NCBI GenBank assembly: GCA_039519185.1
Contig: CM076847.1
Span: forward strand, 45,852,916-45,916,915
Source: Astragalus membranaceus
Lineage: Eukaryota; Streptophyta; Magnoliopsida; Fabales; Fabaceae
Direction: 5' to 3'
Length of the DNA stretch: 64,000 bases
Numbering within the stretch: position 1 is the stretch's first letter; each line of letters opens with the position of its first letter. Position numbers and translations under genes: made by a program. The notes beneath the pieces are model-generated. The model was not told where the DNA came from. It worked only from the letters and a program-made list of their open reading frames with translations, and did not search any database. Below are positions 22,771 to 33,187 of the stretch, in pieces.

Positions 22771-23284
22771 TGTAACACCCAAATATTTCTAACATTTAGA
22801 TATACTGAGATGCACATATGTGTCAACAATCAGAGGACACAATCCATGTTTAGATATTGAACCTACTAAATTTTTCCGATAATAGAACATAATATCTCAG
22901 ATTCATCCGTCTTCATTTCCATGAAGTTCACTTGGTTCACAACTTAAAATGAATACAAAAGTCTATTGTTCAATATCATAACCAGAGAAGCGGAATAGGT
23001 TTATACAACTCATATCCAATACAAGCTACATGACCATAACAAAAAATAACAAGAGAAACATAATCGGAAACTCAAGACTATAAGTCTTCGGCATCTCCAT
23101 AAGCACGTCACCTACTCGTGCTGCCTTGTCTTCCTCTTACCCTGTTTCTCTGTAAAAACCACAATAATGATAAGGTGAGATAACATATCTCAGTGAGTTC
23201 TACCGTGCCCCCTCACTATCACTCGGTTTAATTATAAAACCGTTGCAACATAGTTAAATTTATAAACTATTTGCTCATATATAT

Positions 23285-23640
23285 ACTTAGCCCATTACCG
23301 ACGGTGCAACAGCCACAATTTTGGCATCTAATGTGTTATTCATTTATTTTTAAGCCTTGTAAGTTACTTTACCATTACAAGCTTACCAATCGAAACACCG
23401 ACCGTGCAACAGCCACAATCTCGGCGAATCGTGCATCGAACTTAGCCCATTACCGACCGTGCAGCAGCCACAATCTCGGAATCTAATGTGCTATTCATTT
23501 ATTTTTAAGCCTTGTAAGTTACTTTACCATTACAAGCTTACCAATCGAAACACCGACCGTGCAACAGCCACAATCTCGATGAATCGTGAACCTACTGTAG
23601 CATAACATCGACCGTGAAACAGCCACAATCTCGATGAACC
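23285..23640. repeat. Tandem array in element B left LTR
   Basis: Five copies of a core of about 28 bases (CACCGACCGTGCAACAGCC then ACAATCTCGG) lie at about 23288, 23395, 23452, 23552 and 23608, with longer spacers that also repeat in part. The matching array in the right LTR is at 45830-46170. The core differs from that of A but occupies the same LTR position. Confidence 0.88.
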
Positions 23641-23756
23641 CCCGTTAGTATCTATGGTGAGGGCTCATGACCTTCCTTCCTAGTATGCTATTTCGTTGGG
23701 TCGTCACCCAACTTGATATAATCTATATATTGGGCCGACTTCTATAATCGATATAA

Positions 23757-23808
<52 letters not shown>

Positions 23809-24108
23809 ATTATTCTATAACCCGTTTTGATGAATACAAAGCTAGACATCCGGCGTTCTAATATGGTACCCATTTGGACTTACAATCCGGTTTGTTATTC
23901 AAAACGTGAACTCACACGCAGTCTACTTTTCAGTTTTTCGAACAAGTATAACTTTCAGAAACAGTGCATTATACAATTCAAATTATATATATATATAGTT
24001 AGGTTTTTGAATAAGCTTTCAAAAGCACATGAGAACACCTCAATCGGGTTCCCGGATCAAAAGTTATCGCGAAAACAAAATCAGTGTATTTTGTAGAAAA
24101 ACTGCAAA

Positions 24109-24212
24109 GCGTCGCGACGCGGACAGGTTCCGTCGCGACAAATTACAGAAGCGAAAACTGTCAAAAATTAAGCAGGGTCGCGACGCGATGGCACGGGTCG
24201 CGATGCGATGGT
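24109..24212. repeat. GC-palindrome cluster in element B left LTR
   Basis: Four GTCGCGACGCG-type palindromes (24109, 24133, 24177 and, degraded, 24199) in AT-rich surroundings. The right LTR retains the first part (46660-46745) but has lost about 85 bases here. Confidence 0.8.
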
Positions 24213-25232
24213 TAGCAGAAATGCAGAAAAACAGCTTTTCAAAACTCGGTTTTGTGCCGTTCTGCTTTCTAGACGGCACCGAGACATTCCATGACCTTTG
24301 TAACTTAAAAACAGATACTATAACCAGCAAATCCAGTCCAAGTATTCAATCAAAATTCGTAGAGAATTGCATATACTTTATAGAAACCATAAAATATTAA
24401 TTTTCCCGAAAAATGATTTTCGACTCGAAATTCTTTCGAAAATCAAATTTAGGCCACAAACCAGAATTTGCCAATGACTTCAGGACAACAAACAAAGGCC
24501 TAATCGTGAGTAAAACTCACCGGTTTGACGAATCCTCAAGAAGTCTCGTCCTACTCAAAACGACCAAACCGAAACCGCTCGAACAATTCCCGCTACGATT
24601 CAACCGCTTCAAAAACAGCAACTCTACTATTCACTGCTCCAATTCCGAATTCAGCAACCCCAATACACCAAATCCTCCTTTCAAACAGAAAGTGAGTTCA
24701 GTTCCACCTTCCTCCTAGCTCCAGCTGAACATGCAAAGCTCTATAGAGCTCAAAACTCTATTGTTTCACTTTGGAGCTTCAAGTGTCAAAAATGGTAAGT
24801 TGAGTTAGGAGAGGAATGGGGAGCTGAGGTTTGGTTCAATAGGTAGAGCTCGAAAAATGGAAGGGAGGGATGAAAAGAGCACTTACATGCAACCAAGGAT
24901 GATGGTGATGATGGCCTCCATTCCTCCCCTCTCTTTCGCCTCCCTTCTCCTTCCTTTCTTCTCCACTTCTTTCTTTTCTTTTGTTTTCAATTCTGAAACT
25001 GATGGAGTGGGTCAGCTGAGTGATGAGGAAATGGGCTGGGGGATTAAGTGGTTGTGAAAGGACCAAAATGCCCTTGGCTCATTAGTTCCTTCAAAATCCT
25101 CAATTTTGCATAAGTCCCTTCCTACTTAGCCAATAATTCAGGTTTTCTCGACTAACCGGGATCCGAGTCGTGAATTATCATTTCCCTCGACTAGAAATTA
25201 TTTATAATCCACATAAATTATAATTTTAAAAA

Positions 25233-25362
25233 GGCTTAAAGGTCATTTTGGCCCCTGCAAAATACACATTAATCCATTTTGTCCCCTGCAAAATAAAAAA
25301 CTATAAATAAGCCCCTGCAAAATAGTTAGTTGTTCAGTTAAGCCCTCACTGTTAGTGGTCCA
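25233..25362. repeat. MITE left arm
   Basis: The left terminal inverted repeat contains three copies of CCCCTGCAAAATA-like phrases and ends in the GTCCA target site used by the Ogre-like element. Confidence 0.88.
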
Positions 25363-28300
25363 TGTTATACCCCAATTTTGTCCGTCTTCTTTTTCTAGTT
25401 TTAGTCGTTTATTTTACTTAAATCGTGTTTTGAAGTCGCGTGATTACGAGAATTATCAGTATGGCGTCTCAGTTACTAATCCTGGTCAATTTCAATGACC
25501 CTGTTCGACTAAATCGAAATACCATTGTTTTAAATTAGGCATGCACGCGAAGGATTGATCGTTTCGTGCGTTCTTCAATTTAATCTTCTTATTCGGGATT
25601 TAGTCGAACCTAATTGGGACTAACAAAGTCATTTTTCTCGCGATTGGGCTTGTCGTTTCAATTTGGGCTTAAGAATGCAATTCCAAGTTAATTTTTAGCG
25701 TTTTTAGTTAACAGGCCCATTTTTCTATTTTTGGGCCTCGTTTTAGCGTATTTGTCTAGTCCGGCCCGTTCTCGTCTTTGTATTTGGCCCGACTCCTTTT
25801 TCTTGTTATTAATCTTATTTTGTTTATATAATTTATTTAAGCAATATAGTATCAAAAAAATGTCAAAAAAAAAAATCTATTTAATTGTTATTACAGTATA
25901 GAAGTGTCTAAGATGTCCAAATGTCCAAAAAATACAAAAAAATTACATCAAAAAAAGGCCCAAATGGCCAGATCCGAAAATGTAAATAATAATAGACAGC
26001 AGCAGCAGATTTAGGGTTTCCAGCAGCTGCTCCCCAAGCTGCTGGGCCTGGGTCGATCCGTTCCAAAACCTGGAAAAAAAACAGCTAATTCAAATTAGCA
26101 GCTAAAAAAGAAGGGGGAGGCTGAGTCAGTCCTGAGTCAGCTACTAGCTGTCCAGGAGACAATGCAATTAACCAGAGAATCAAGAAATTAATTTTCGGTT
26201 CCAGAAATTGCTATAAAATGCTAATCCGAAAACCAAATCAGGGACAGACAGAAATTCACACAGAAAAATCCATACGAAATTTAGAGATATTCAGAGTAAA
26301 GAAGCGTCAAAAATCCAGAAACATAAACAGTCAAACAGAGTAGAAGCAGTAGCAGTGAGGCAATAGTGAGCAGAACAATTCGGTAACCACATAAGAAGAG
26401 ACCAAACAGAGGCTGGAAAAAGAGGTTGGTGTTCCTGGAAATTTCGTTTTTATTAAGTTTAGTGCATAATAGGTTTTAGCTGCTCAACTAATAAACTAAC
26501 AAGCTGGGACTAGTAGCAACCCAGATCAAAACAATGCATATATGTTTTTTAAAAAAAAAAGGGGAAATCAAATGTAGTAAGTTTTAGTTTTGCTGTCCGT
26601 AAATAAGATCCTAAATTAGTACTGTGTATATGAGTTAGCAAATCATGAACACATTAGGTTTTTTTAAGTCAGTATTGTATAGAATATATTTAATTTGAGA
26701 CAAATCAAAAAATAAGAAAAGCAGAAACAGACATATGAAGGAGCAGATAAGAAAAATATATATAAAAAAAAAGAGAGAACCGAAACCTTGCCTACTAGTT
26801 CCGGCCACCGTAGACGGTGGCCTTCCGCCACAAACCGCCGTCATCCTCCCCCTCTAGGTAGCCTTGGAAACCGAACCAGAAGAAAATGACCACCGTACGG
26901 TGGTCATCTCCGCCGTTATCCCCTTCGCGTCGCCGTATGATTCGTCGTCACCATCGCACGTGACCGGAGATGGTCCGGCCTGACCTCCTCCCTCCACCGT
27001 ATCCGTCACCACCATCGTTGAACCAAGCCTTTTCTGTCGCCGCCGCTAGAGACACCCCCTCTCGTTTGATCTCTGCCCGATCCCCTCACCGTCGCCGTCT
27101 ACGGCGCGCCTTGAGCCGTGGCCGTATGCTCCGCTTCCTCTCCCTTCAACGCCGTCCATCACCTTCGCCGTAAACCTCGCCACCGCGTCCTCCCTCTTCT
27201 TCTTCTCTCCTCCCCCATTTTCGTTCTCTCCTTCTCTCTCCCTCTCTCTTCAAAAATTCTTCTTTCTCTCTCCAAACAAAATTTTCGCACTCTCTCTCTC
27301 TCCAAAAGTAATGGTGCGGCGCAAAGAGGAAGAAAGGCATGAAATTAGGGTTCTGATCTCATTCCCTTTATACCTCTTCCCAATTGCCATTTTATTTTAT
27401 TTTAATTTTATTTTTATTATCAGAATACTATTAACACCCCTTCAATTCATGCGCGCACCCTCCCTCACTTAAGCCCAGCTTCGCATTCTGGGCCCTCCAA
27501 TGCGAACTGGGCTTCCTTTTTACACCTGCTATTAATTATACAACCCATTGCGACTAATAATACCCTATTTTACCATTTCACCCCCCTTTCTCGTTTTTTT
27601 AATTTAATTTAATTCTCTTCAAGACAAAATAGTTTCTCATAAGTCAAAAACTTTGTTAATAGTCTTGTGAAGCCTTTGCTTGCATGATTATTAACAATGA
27701 GGTACTAGTGGTGATCACTTGGAGCTTTTGCTCAACTGATCATCATGAATGCCTGAATTTTCCTAAAGAGTTTCACTAAATCAAAAAAACTTTGTTTATA
27801 GTCTTGTGAAGCCTTTGCTTGTATGATTATTAACAATGGAGCGCTAGTGGTGACCACTTGGAGCCCTTGCTCAATTGATCATCATGAAAGCTTGATTTTC
27901 ACAATTAAACAAGATAAAAAACAAAAAAACTTTTTCAGGACAAGCGAGAACTACGTAGCTTTGAATTCTCCATCGCACCGAGAGAGACGTAGGAGCAGGC
28001 CATGTCCCGTCAAGCACTTCTTTCTAAAAACCCTTTTTTCCTCCTTTCTCGCCAAAAATAAAAAAAAATTTATTAAGTTCTTTAATTCATTTTTCAATAA
28101 GAATTAGAGAGGCAAAATTAAATATTTTCAGGTCGACATATAAAAACCACACATTTAATTAAAGGTTCCCTCTCAGTAGAGAGGACGTGGGGGGTGCTAA
28201 CACCTTCCCCGCGCGTAACCGACCCCCGAACCCTCTTCTCTAGTTTCGCAAGACCACTCGCTTTCCAATAAAAAGTTTTCCTAATATTTTCCTTAATAAA

Positions 28301-28382
28301 TATTGGTGGCGGCTTCATTTGTTTTTTAGAAAAGTTGTAAACGAGGAAGGTTCTCCCTCGGAGGCTTTTTTCGGGCGCAACA
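25363..28382 (+). repeat. Ogre-like 5' LTR
   Basis: 3,020 bases. It has a TATA box at 26212-26218, a GC-rich tract with Arg/Pro-like low-complexity frames (26790-27200), pyrimidine runs (27180-27310) and a duplicated phrase of about 80 bases (27645-27700 and 27778-27890, GTCTTGTGAAGCC). A segment of about 68 bases near 27275-27343 is missing from the 3' LTR. Open frames in the LTR are not conserved as proteins. Confidence 0.93.
26212..26218 (+). promoter_or_regulatory. Ogre-like LTR TATA box
   Basis: TATAAAA in the context TTGCTATAAAATGC, about 850 bases into the LTR and conserved at 39264-39270 in the 3' LTR. It is the likely start region of the genomic RNA. Confidence 0.6.
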
Positions 28383-28384
28383 GC

Positions 28385-28402
28385 TGGCGACTCCACTGGG
28401 GA
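28385..28402 (+). promoter_or_regulatory. Ogre-like primer binding site
   Basis: TGGCGACTCCACTGGGGA starts two bases after the LTR end. The TGG start fits complementarity to a tRNA CCA end. Ogre-type elements are reported to use arginine tRNA, and I infer the same here without having aligned a tRNA. Confidence 0.75.
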
Positions 28403-29484
28403 CTACTAAAAAACATTTTTTTCAAAAGTGGGTCAAGCCTAATCAATTAAATGTGTGGTTTGTATGATTGATTTGAATACGTAGTTACTTCCTTGCTTAG
28501 TTCCCTCATGCATTTCTTCCCCTTTCTTATCATGTCCCCTTCTTCTTTGCTCCATTTCTTGAGGTAAGTAGTGCATTGTTATTGGCACCCTAGATTAGTT
28601 TATATTGGATCGATATTGAACCCTAGGATAAACAACATGCTATTTGTCTGGACTGCTCTGGATTTTCATTTGCAGGTAGGGAAGGGTAGTTATTCCTAGG
28701 TGTTGTGCCCTCGACACACACTTCACATCCTATACTTGTGAGCATTGAGTGGGGCCTAAAACCCAAGGTCTGAACAAAAACCTAGGAGAGTGGGAACGAT
28801 TAGTGACTGCCATTCGTAGACCTTTGTCTGTATGGCTCTCATGAAAGTTCCGCCCAAGAGTGCGCTTTGTCATGATACCTCACACTCGGTAGCTTTCTAC
28901 GATTGTGGGTGCCATCATGAGAGAGACTTTAGCTCTTGGTTGCCATTGTAAGGAAGTGATTAGAACCTACATGGGAGGATTACCCCTTTCGTCGACTTTA
29001 GACCCTAGGATTCCCACCCTTTGTAGGACACGGGGCACGCCTTTGTTTGTTGCATTAGTTTAGGCATTCCTTTTTCTTAAACTCTATTTCAAAAAATCGT
29101 AGAAAATAATATCCTTATTTTCTTACCCTCTTTTTATATAAATGACACATCATTTTGCATCCACATCATTTCGCATTCACATCGTTTCACACCATTGCAT
29201 TTGCATCTAACAAAATTTTGAAAAAAAAAACTTTCATCATTTACATTCTTCATGCATTAAAGTTTGTCTGCCGGAGATCGCAACATAACATGAAACCTTG
29301 TCATAGGTGTGTAAGAAGAATTACACCGCGATTCCCGGCACCCAAACAAACATAAAATCATGCATATTGCATTGCATTTGCATTCATTTATTTAATTCTC
29401 GTGCTCATAAAGTGTATTCCCTCAATAGAAAAAGGCAAGCTGGTTCGCCAACATCGATACCTGACTCGTCTACAAGCAAGGCTC
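28403..29484 (+). other. Ogre-like untranslated leader
   Basis: About 1.1 kb between primer site and gag without a convincing frame. The additional upstream ORF1 of Fabeae Ogre elements is not seen. The leader presumably carries packaging signals, but none can be pointed to. Confidence 0.6.
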
Positions 29485-31403
29485 ATGGCAACTAACCAGA
29501 ATGACCGGGGCCGTCCTGTTATTGAAGACTTAGGAAGTGGGGAATCAGACCATGGTAACACCTCTGCTGAGGTTCCCAATCCAGAGCAATGGAAGCACAG
29601 ATGACGGAAATGATGGGCATACTACAAGCTTTGAGGAACGGAACTGCCGCTGAAAGTCTCGCCGTCACTACCGGAGTTGCTGTCACTCTTCCCCCTCCGA
29701 GTCTCGAGACTAACACCTTTGCTCATACTTCAGGAACCAACAACCAGGGCCAACCAGTTATGCATGGGATGCCTTGGGGACTCCCATCCGGATACGCACC
29801 TCCAGGAGCCGAGGCTAATGCGGGAAGTAATCCCCTTAGTGTTGCAGAACAAGTCCGACCCATCCCAGCCACAAACAGTGGAGGAGCGGGAACACCTCAG
29901 GGCCAAATTCAGATTCCTATTCCGCCGGGAACTCCATTTGACTTTCATTCACCAGTAACGGTCCATCCCCCAATTCAGGGACCAATTCATGGGAATATCA
30001 CTCACTCACGTGACCCACACGTGAACCCAGCCGTAGTGTCGATGAGTAATCCTCACTACGGTGTGAATGGTTTTCCTCAGAACTATCCCGCTGAAGCTCC
30101 TCAAGCTAGAGACAGGTATCATATGTTAGAAGAACGCTTAAGGATGATTGAAGGGTCGGGCTCTAGAGCAAGAGAAGCTCGTGATCTGTGTCTCATCCCT
30201 GATATGGTTTTACCTCCCAAATTCAAAGTGCCCGACTTTGACAAGTACCGAGGCGTGACTTGCCCTAAAAGCCATCTGACCATGTATTGTAGAAAAATGG
30301 CTGCACATTCTCACGATGACAAGTTGTTGATCCATTACTTCCAAGAGAGCCTTGCGGGAGCATCTCTCAACTGGTACATGCAGTTAGAACCGTCCCATAT
30401 CCATTGTTGGAAGGACTTGGCTGATGCTTTCCTCAGACAGTACCAGTACAATACAGATATGGCGCCAGACAGAACACAGTTGCAGAGTCTGGCAAAAAGA
30501 GATAATGAGTCATTCAAAGAGTATGCCCAGCGGTGGAGGGCTTTCGCTGCACAGGTAACACCCCCTTTGTTAGAGAAAGAATTAGTCTTCATGTTCATGG
30601 AAACCCTGCCGCCGTTATACTACGATCGGTTGATTGGTAGCGTGTCTTCCAATTTCTCAGACATGGTAATCATCGGTGAAAGATTAGAAAACGGAATGAG
30701 AAGCGGCAAGATTGCCCATGGTTCCACAGGTACAACCACCCAGAAAAAGCCGTTCTCCGGATTTTCAAAGAAGAAAGAAGGTGAGACCAACGCCATCACC
30801 ATAAGCCCACCTTATCAAACACAAAACATCCCTGTCCCCACTCAAACACGACCAACCCTTCCACCACAAAATAACTACTACAAAAGCTACCCAGACAAAA
30901 AACGGACCACCTTTGATCCCATCCCCATGTCCTATACTGACCTATTCAACTATCTTTTTACAAACAAACTCATCAATACCAGACCCATGAGACCAGTTCA
31001 ACCACCCTACTTCCGAGGCTACAATCCCAATGTTACTTGTGCATTTCATGAAGGGGCAGTAGGACACGCTGTTGAGGACTGCAAGGCATTCAAAATTGTA
31101 GTGCAAGATCTTATTGATGCCAAAGGGATAACCTTCAAACAAGTAGACCTGAGTATCACAACTAATCCGCTGCCTGGTCATCAGAAACATGCAACCAATG
31201 CCATCCATGATACGGGAAGTCAATCCTTAATCAGAACTGTGGAGTGTATCCAAACACCCTTAGAGGTCATTCATGCAAAGCTATGCAAGTTCGGGGTCAT
31301 TGAGAGAGGATGTACTCAGAGAGAAGTCTGTGTTGATGTTAATTGTGATGGGGCATGTGAGGCTTCTGGACAGTTTTGCAGGACCTATTGGATCGTCATG
31401 TAA
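29485..31403 (+). pseudogene. gag: Ogre-like gag, frameshifted near its start and end
   Basis: Gag forms the particle that packages the element's RNA. The probable start is ATG 29485 (MATNQNDRGRP). That frame runs into a stop at 29602, while the next frame opens at 29589 and continues to 31403, so one base seems to be missing near 29588. Gag core motifs lie at 30190-30720 (PPKFKVPDFDKYRG, then WKDLADAFLRQYQYN and FKEYAQRWR). A CAFHEGAVGHAVEDC element at about 31030-31080, with Cys/His spacing reminiscent of a zinc knuckle, follows. The frame ends just as the protease frame begins at 31376. Confidence 0.85.
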
Positions 31404-32980
31404 CCCAAATAGGTGTGCAAGAGAAAGAGGATGATGTGCTGACTTTCCAATCAAATAGGAATATAAATGTTCAGAAACCCATTGAGGTCCCGTATAGCCG
31501 AAAGCCGATCGAGGAGAGACTTAAGACCATTGTGATTCCTGTCCCAGCTCCTCATCAAAAGAACAATGCTGTTCCATGGAGCTATGGGGTGTCAGTTCCA
31601 ATTCAGACGCCTCAGGTTGTTCCCGATGTCACCAACATTGCGGGAAGCAGCGGAGTTACTAGGAGCGGACGTGTTTATGTCCCTGAAGTCCTGAAAGAAG
31701 GTCCCTCAAAGGAGGAGGAGGAAAGAATTCGCAAAGGCAAAGCGCAAGAACCCAAGGAAAGTAGGAAAGTGTCAGAACAAGAAGCCACTGAATTTCTGAA
31801 GATCATGCGTCAGAGTGATTACAAAGTGGTGGACCAGCTGCACCACACTCCTGCAAAGATCTCTATCATGTCCCTACTGCTCAATTCTGAGGTTCACCGT
31901 GCAGCCCTAATGAAAGTATTGAATGAAGCCCATGTAGCTCAGAACATCACTGTTGACCAACTCGATGGCATTGTAGGGAATATTGTTGCATCCAATTATA
32001 TTACTTTTACCGATGATGAGCTCACCCCTGAGGGAAAGGGGCATAATCAGGCACTTCACATTTCAGTTAGATGTGGTGAATATACACTCTCCAGGGTCCT
32101 CATCGACAATGGATCCTCTTTGAATGTCATGCCCAAATCTACTATGAGCAGATTAAATGTAGACTGTTCATATATGAAGCCTAGCTCAACACTAGTTAGG
32201 GCATTTGACGGATCCAAGAAGGAGGTTATGGGAGAAATGGAGTTCCCGATGCAGATAGGGCCAGAAGTATTTTATGTGAATTTTCAGATCATGGACATCG
32301 CATCATCCTACAGTTGTCTCCTGGGGAGACCCTGGATTCATGCCGCCGGTGCTGTTCCTTCATCCCTCCACCAAAGGCTTAAGTTTGTAGTCAACGACAA
32401 GCTGATAGTCGTTTTTGGAGAAGAAGAGTTCATCGTTAGCAAGCCCCATCCTTCTCAATACATTGAGGCTGCAGAAGAGTCGCTTGAATCTGCCTTTCAA
32501 TCACTAGAAATTGCAAATGCTGCTTTTGTGGGGGAAGAAGCCCCGTTGCCCGTACCAAAGATATCTAACGCTGCTATCATGGTAGCCAAAGTCATGCTGC
32601 AAAATGGTTACCAGATCGGAAAAGGGTTGGGAAAGTCCGAGCAAGGAGTTCTGACGCCGGTTCAGCTGCAAGAGTACAAGGATAGGCGTGGGTTAGGATA
32701 TCGGCCCACTCAAGCTGATAAGAAGAGAATGGCTAAGGAAAAGCGAGAAAGGAGGCTAGCCAAGCTTCAGGGGCGGGAACCAAGCTTGAAGAAGGTTCCT
32801 ATCTATGATCTCTCCCAGAGCTTCAGGAGCGCGGGTATGCTGGACCCCAATCAGGTGGCCGTCATCGAGGAAGAATCAGTTGTGGAAGACAAAGGCGCGG
32901 ACTTGGTGCGTCGCAGTGCTGTAGAGGAAGAGCTTGATAATTGGAAGATCATTGATTTCCCTGTTATTTTCATTCCAAAG
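31376..32980 (+). CDS. pro: Ogre-like protease region with G-patch motif
   Basis: Open from 31376 to the stop at 32981-32983. It has no ATG at its start; it continues gag after a frame change near the TTTT at 31374-31377. The aspartic protease is centred on LIDNGSSLNVMPK (about 32101-32140), where DNGSS replaces the usual DTG/DSG, and includes SCLLGRPWIHAAGA (about 32315-32350). After it comes a G-patch-like segment (about 32570-32705) with NGYQIGKGLGK and a second RRGLGYRP. A basic stretch KKRMAKEKRERR follows. The final codons overlap the proposed 5' splice site. The protease would cut the Gag-Pol precursor. Confidence 0.85.
32570..32705 (+). other. G-patch-like domain in the protease region
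   Basis: Glycines and aromatic positions follow the G-patch pattern: hydrophobic, then GYQIGKGLGKSEQG and, about 20 residues on, GLGY. G-patches bind nucleic acids or activate DEAH helicases, and one follows the protease in betaretroviruses. Its role here is not known. Confidence 0.7.
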
Positions 32981-33187
32981 TAATGATTTTGTAATGCAAA
33001 TTGTTTGGCTCTGCCCAAGGCCTTAGGATATTTCATAAGGGCATGCATGTTTTTCCTTCAAATATCATCTATCAATAAAATGTTGTTTTGGATTCTCAAA
33101 TAAATAAATTTGCCTTTTATTATCATGCGTCTCCATCTTGTGTTTCTATTTTTGCTTGTTCATTTCTTCCTATTCCCGCAAATGCAG
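32980..33187 (+). other. Proposed GT-AG intron between protease and polymerase
   Basis: The 5' site is CCAAA|GTAATG at 32980; the 3' site is a pyrimidine-rich stretch ending GCAAATGCAG|AT at 33187. The 208-base segment holds the only stop between the protease and polymerase frames (32981-32983). Removing it keeps the frame: exon 1 ends with two bases of a codon, and one base from 33188 completes a Lys codon, then the polymerase frame continues to Met at 33195. Introns at this place are established for Ogre elements. Splicing here is an inference from sequence. Confidence 0.75.

Larger units (their letters stand above)
22771..25232 (-). repeat. Element B left (3') LTR, main part
   Basis: It begins TGTAACACCC at 22771 and continues at 41682-41695 to GATGTTACA after the inserted MITE. 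Contents parallel the element A LTR: a tandem array (23285-23640), the conserved module (23657-23720), an AT run (23757-23807), a block shared with A (about 24031-24075), a GC-palindrome cluster (24109-24212), and a pyrimidine-rich tail. The small open frames are not genes. Confidence 0.88.

Noticed and set aside
26970..27342. Arg/Pro-rich frames in the Ogre-like LTR
   Set aside because: They lie inside an LTR, and the 3' LTR copy changes or deletes them; GC-rich composition explains them.
31374..31403. Programmed -1 frameshift between gag and protease
   Set aside because: No canonical slippery heptamer, and a one-base loss in a T run explains it; left open in the findings.
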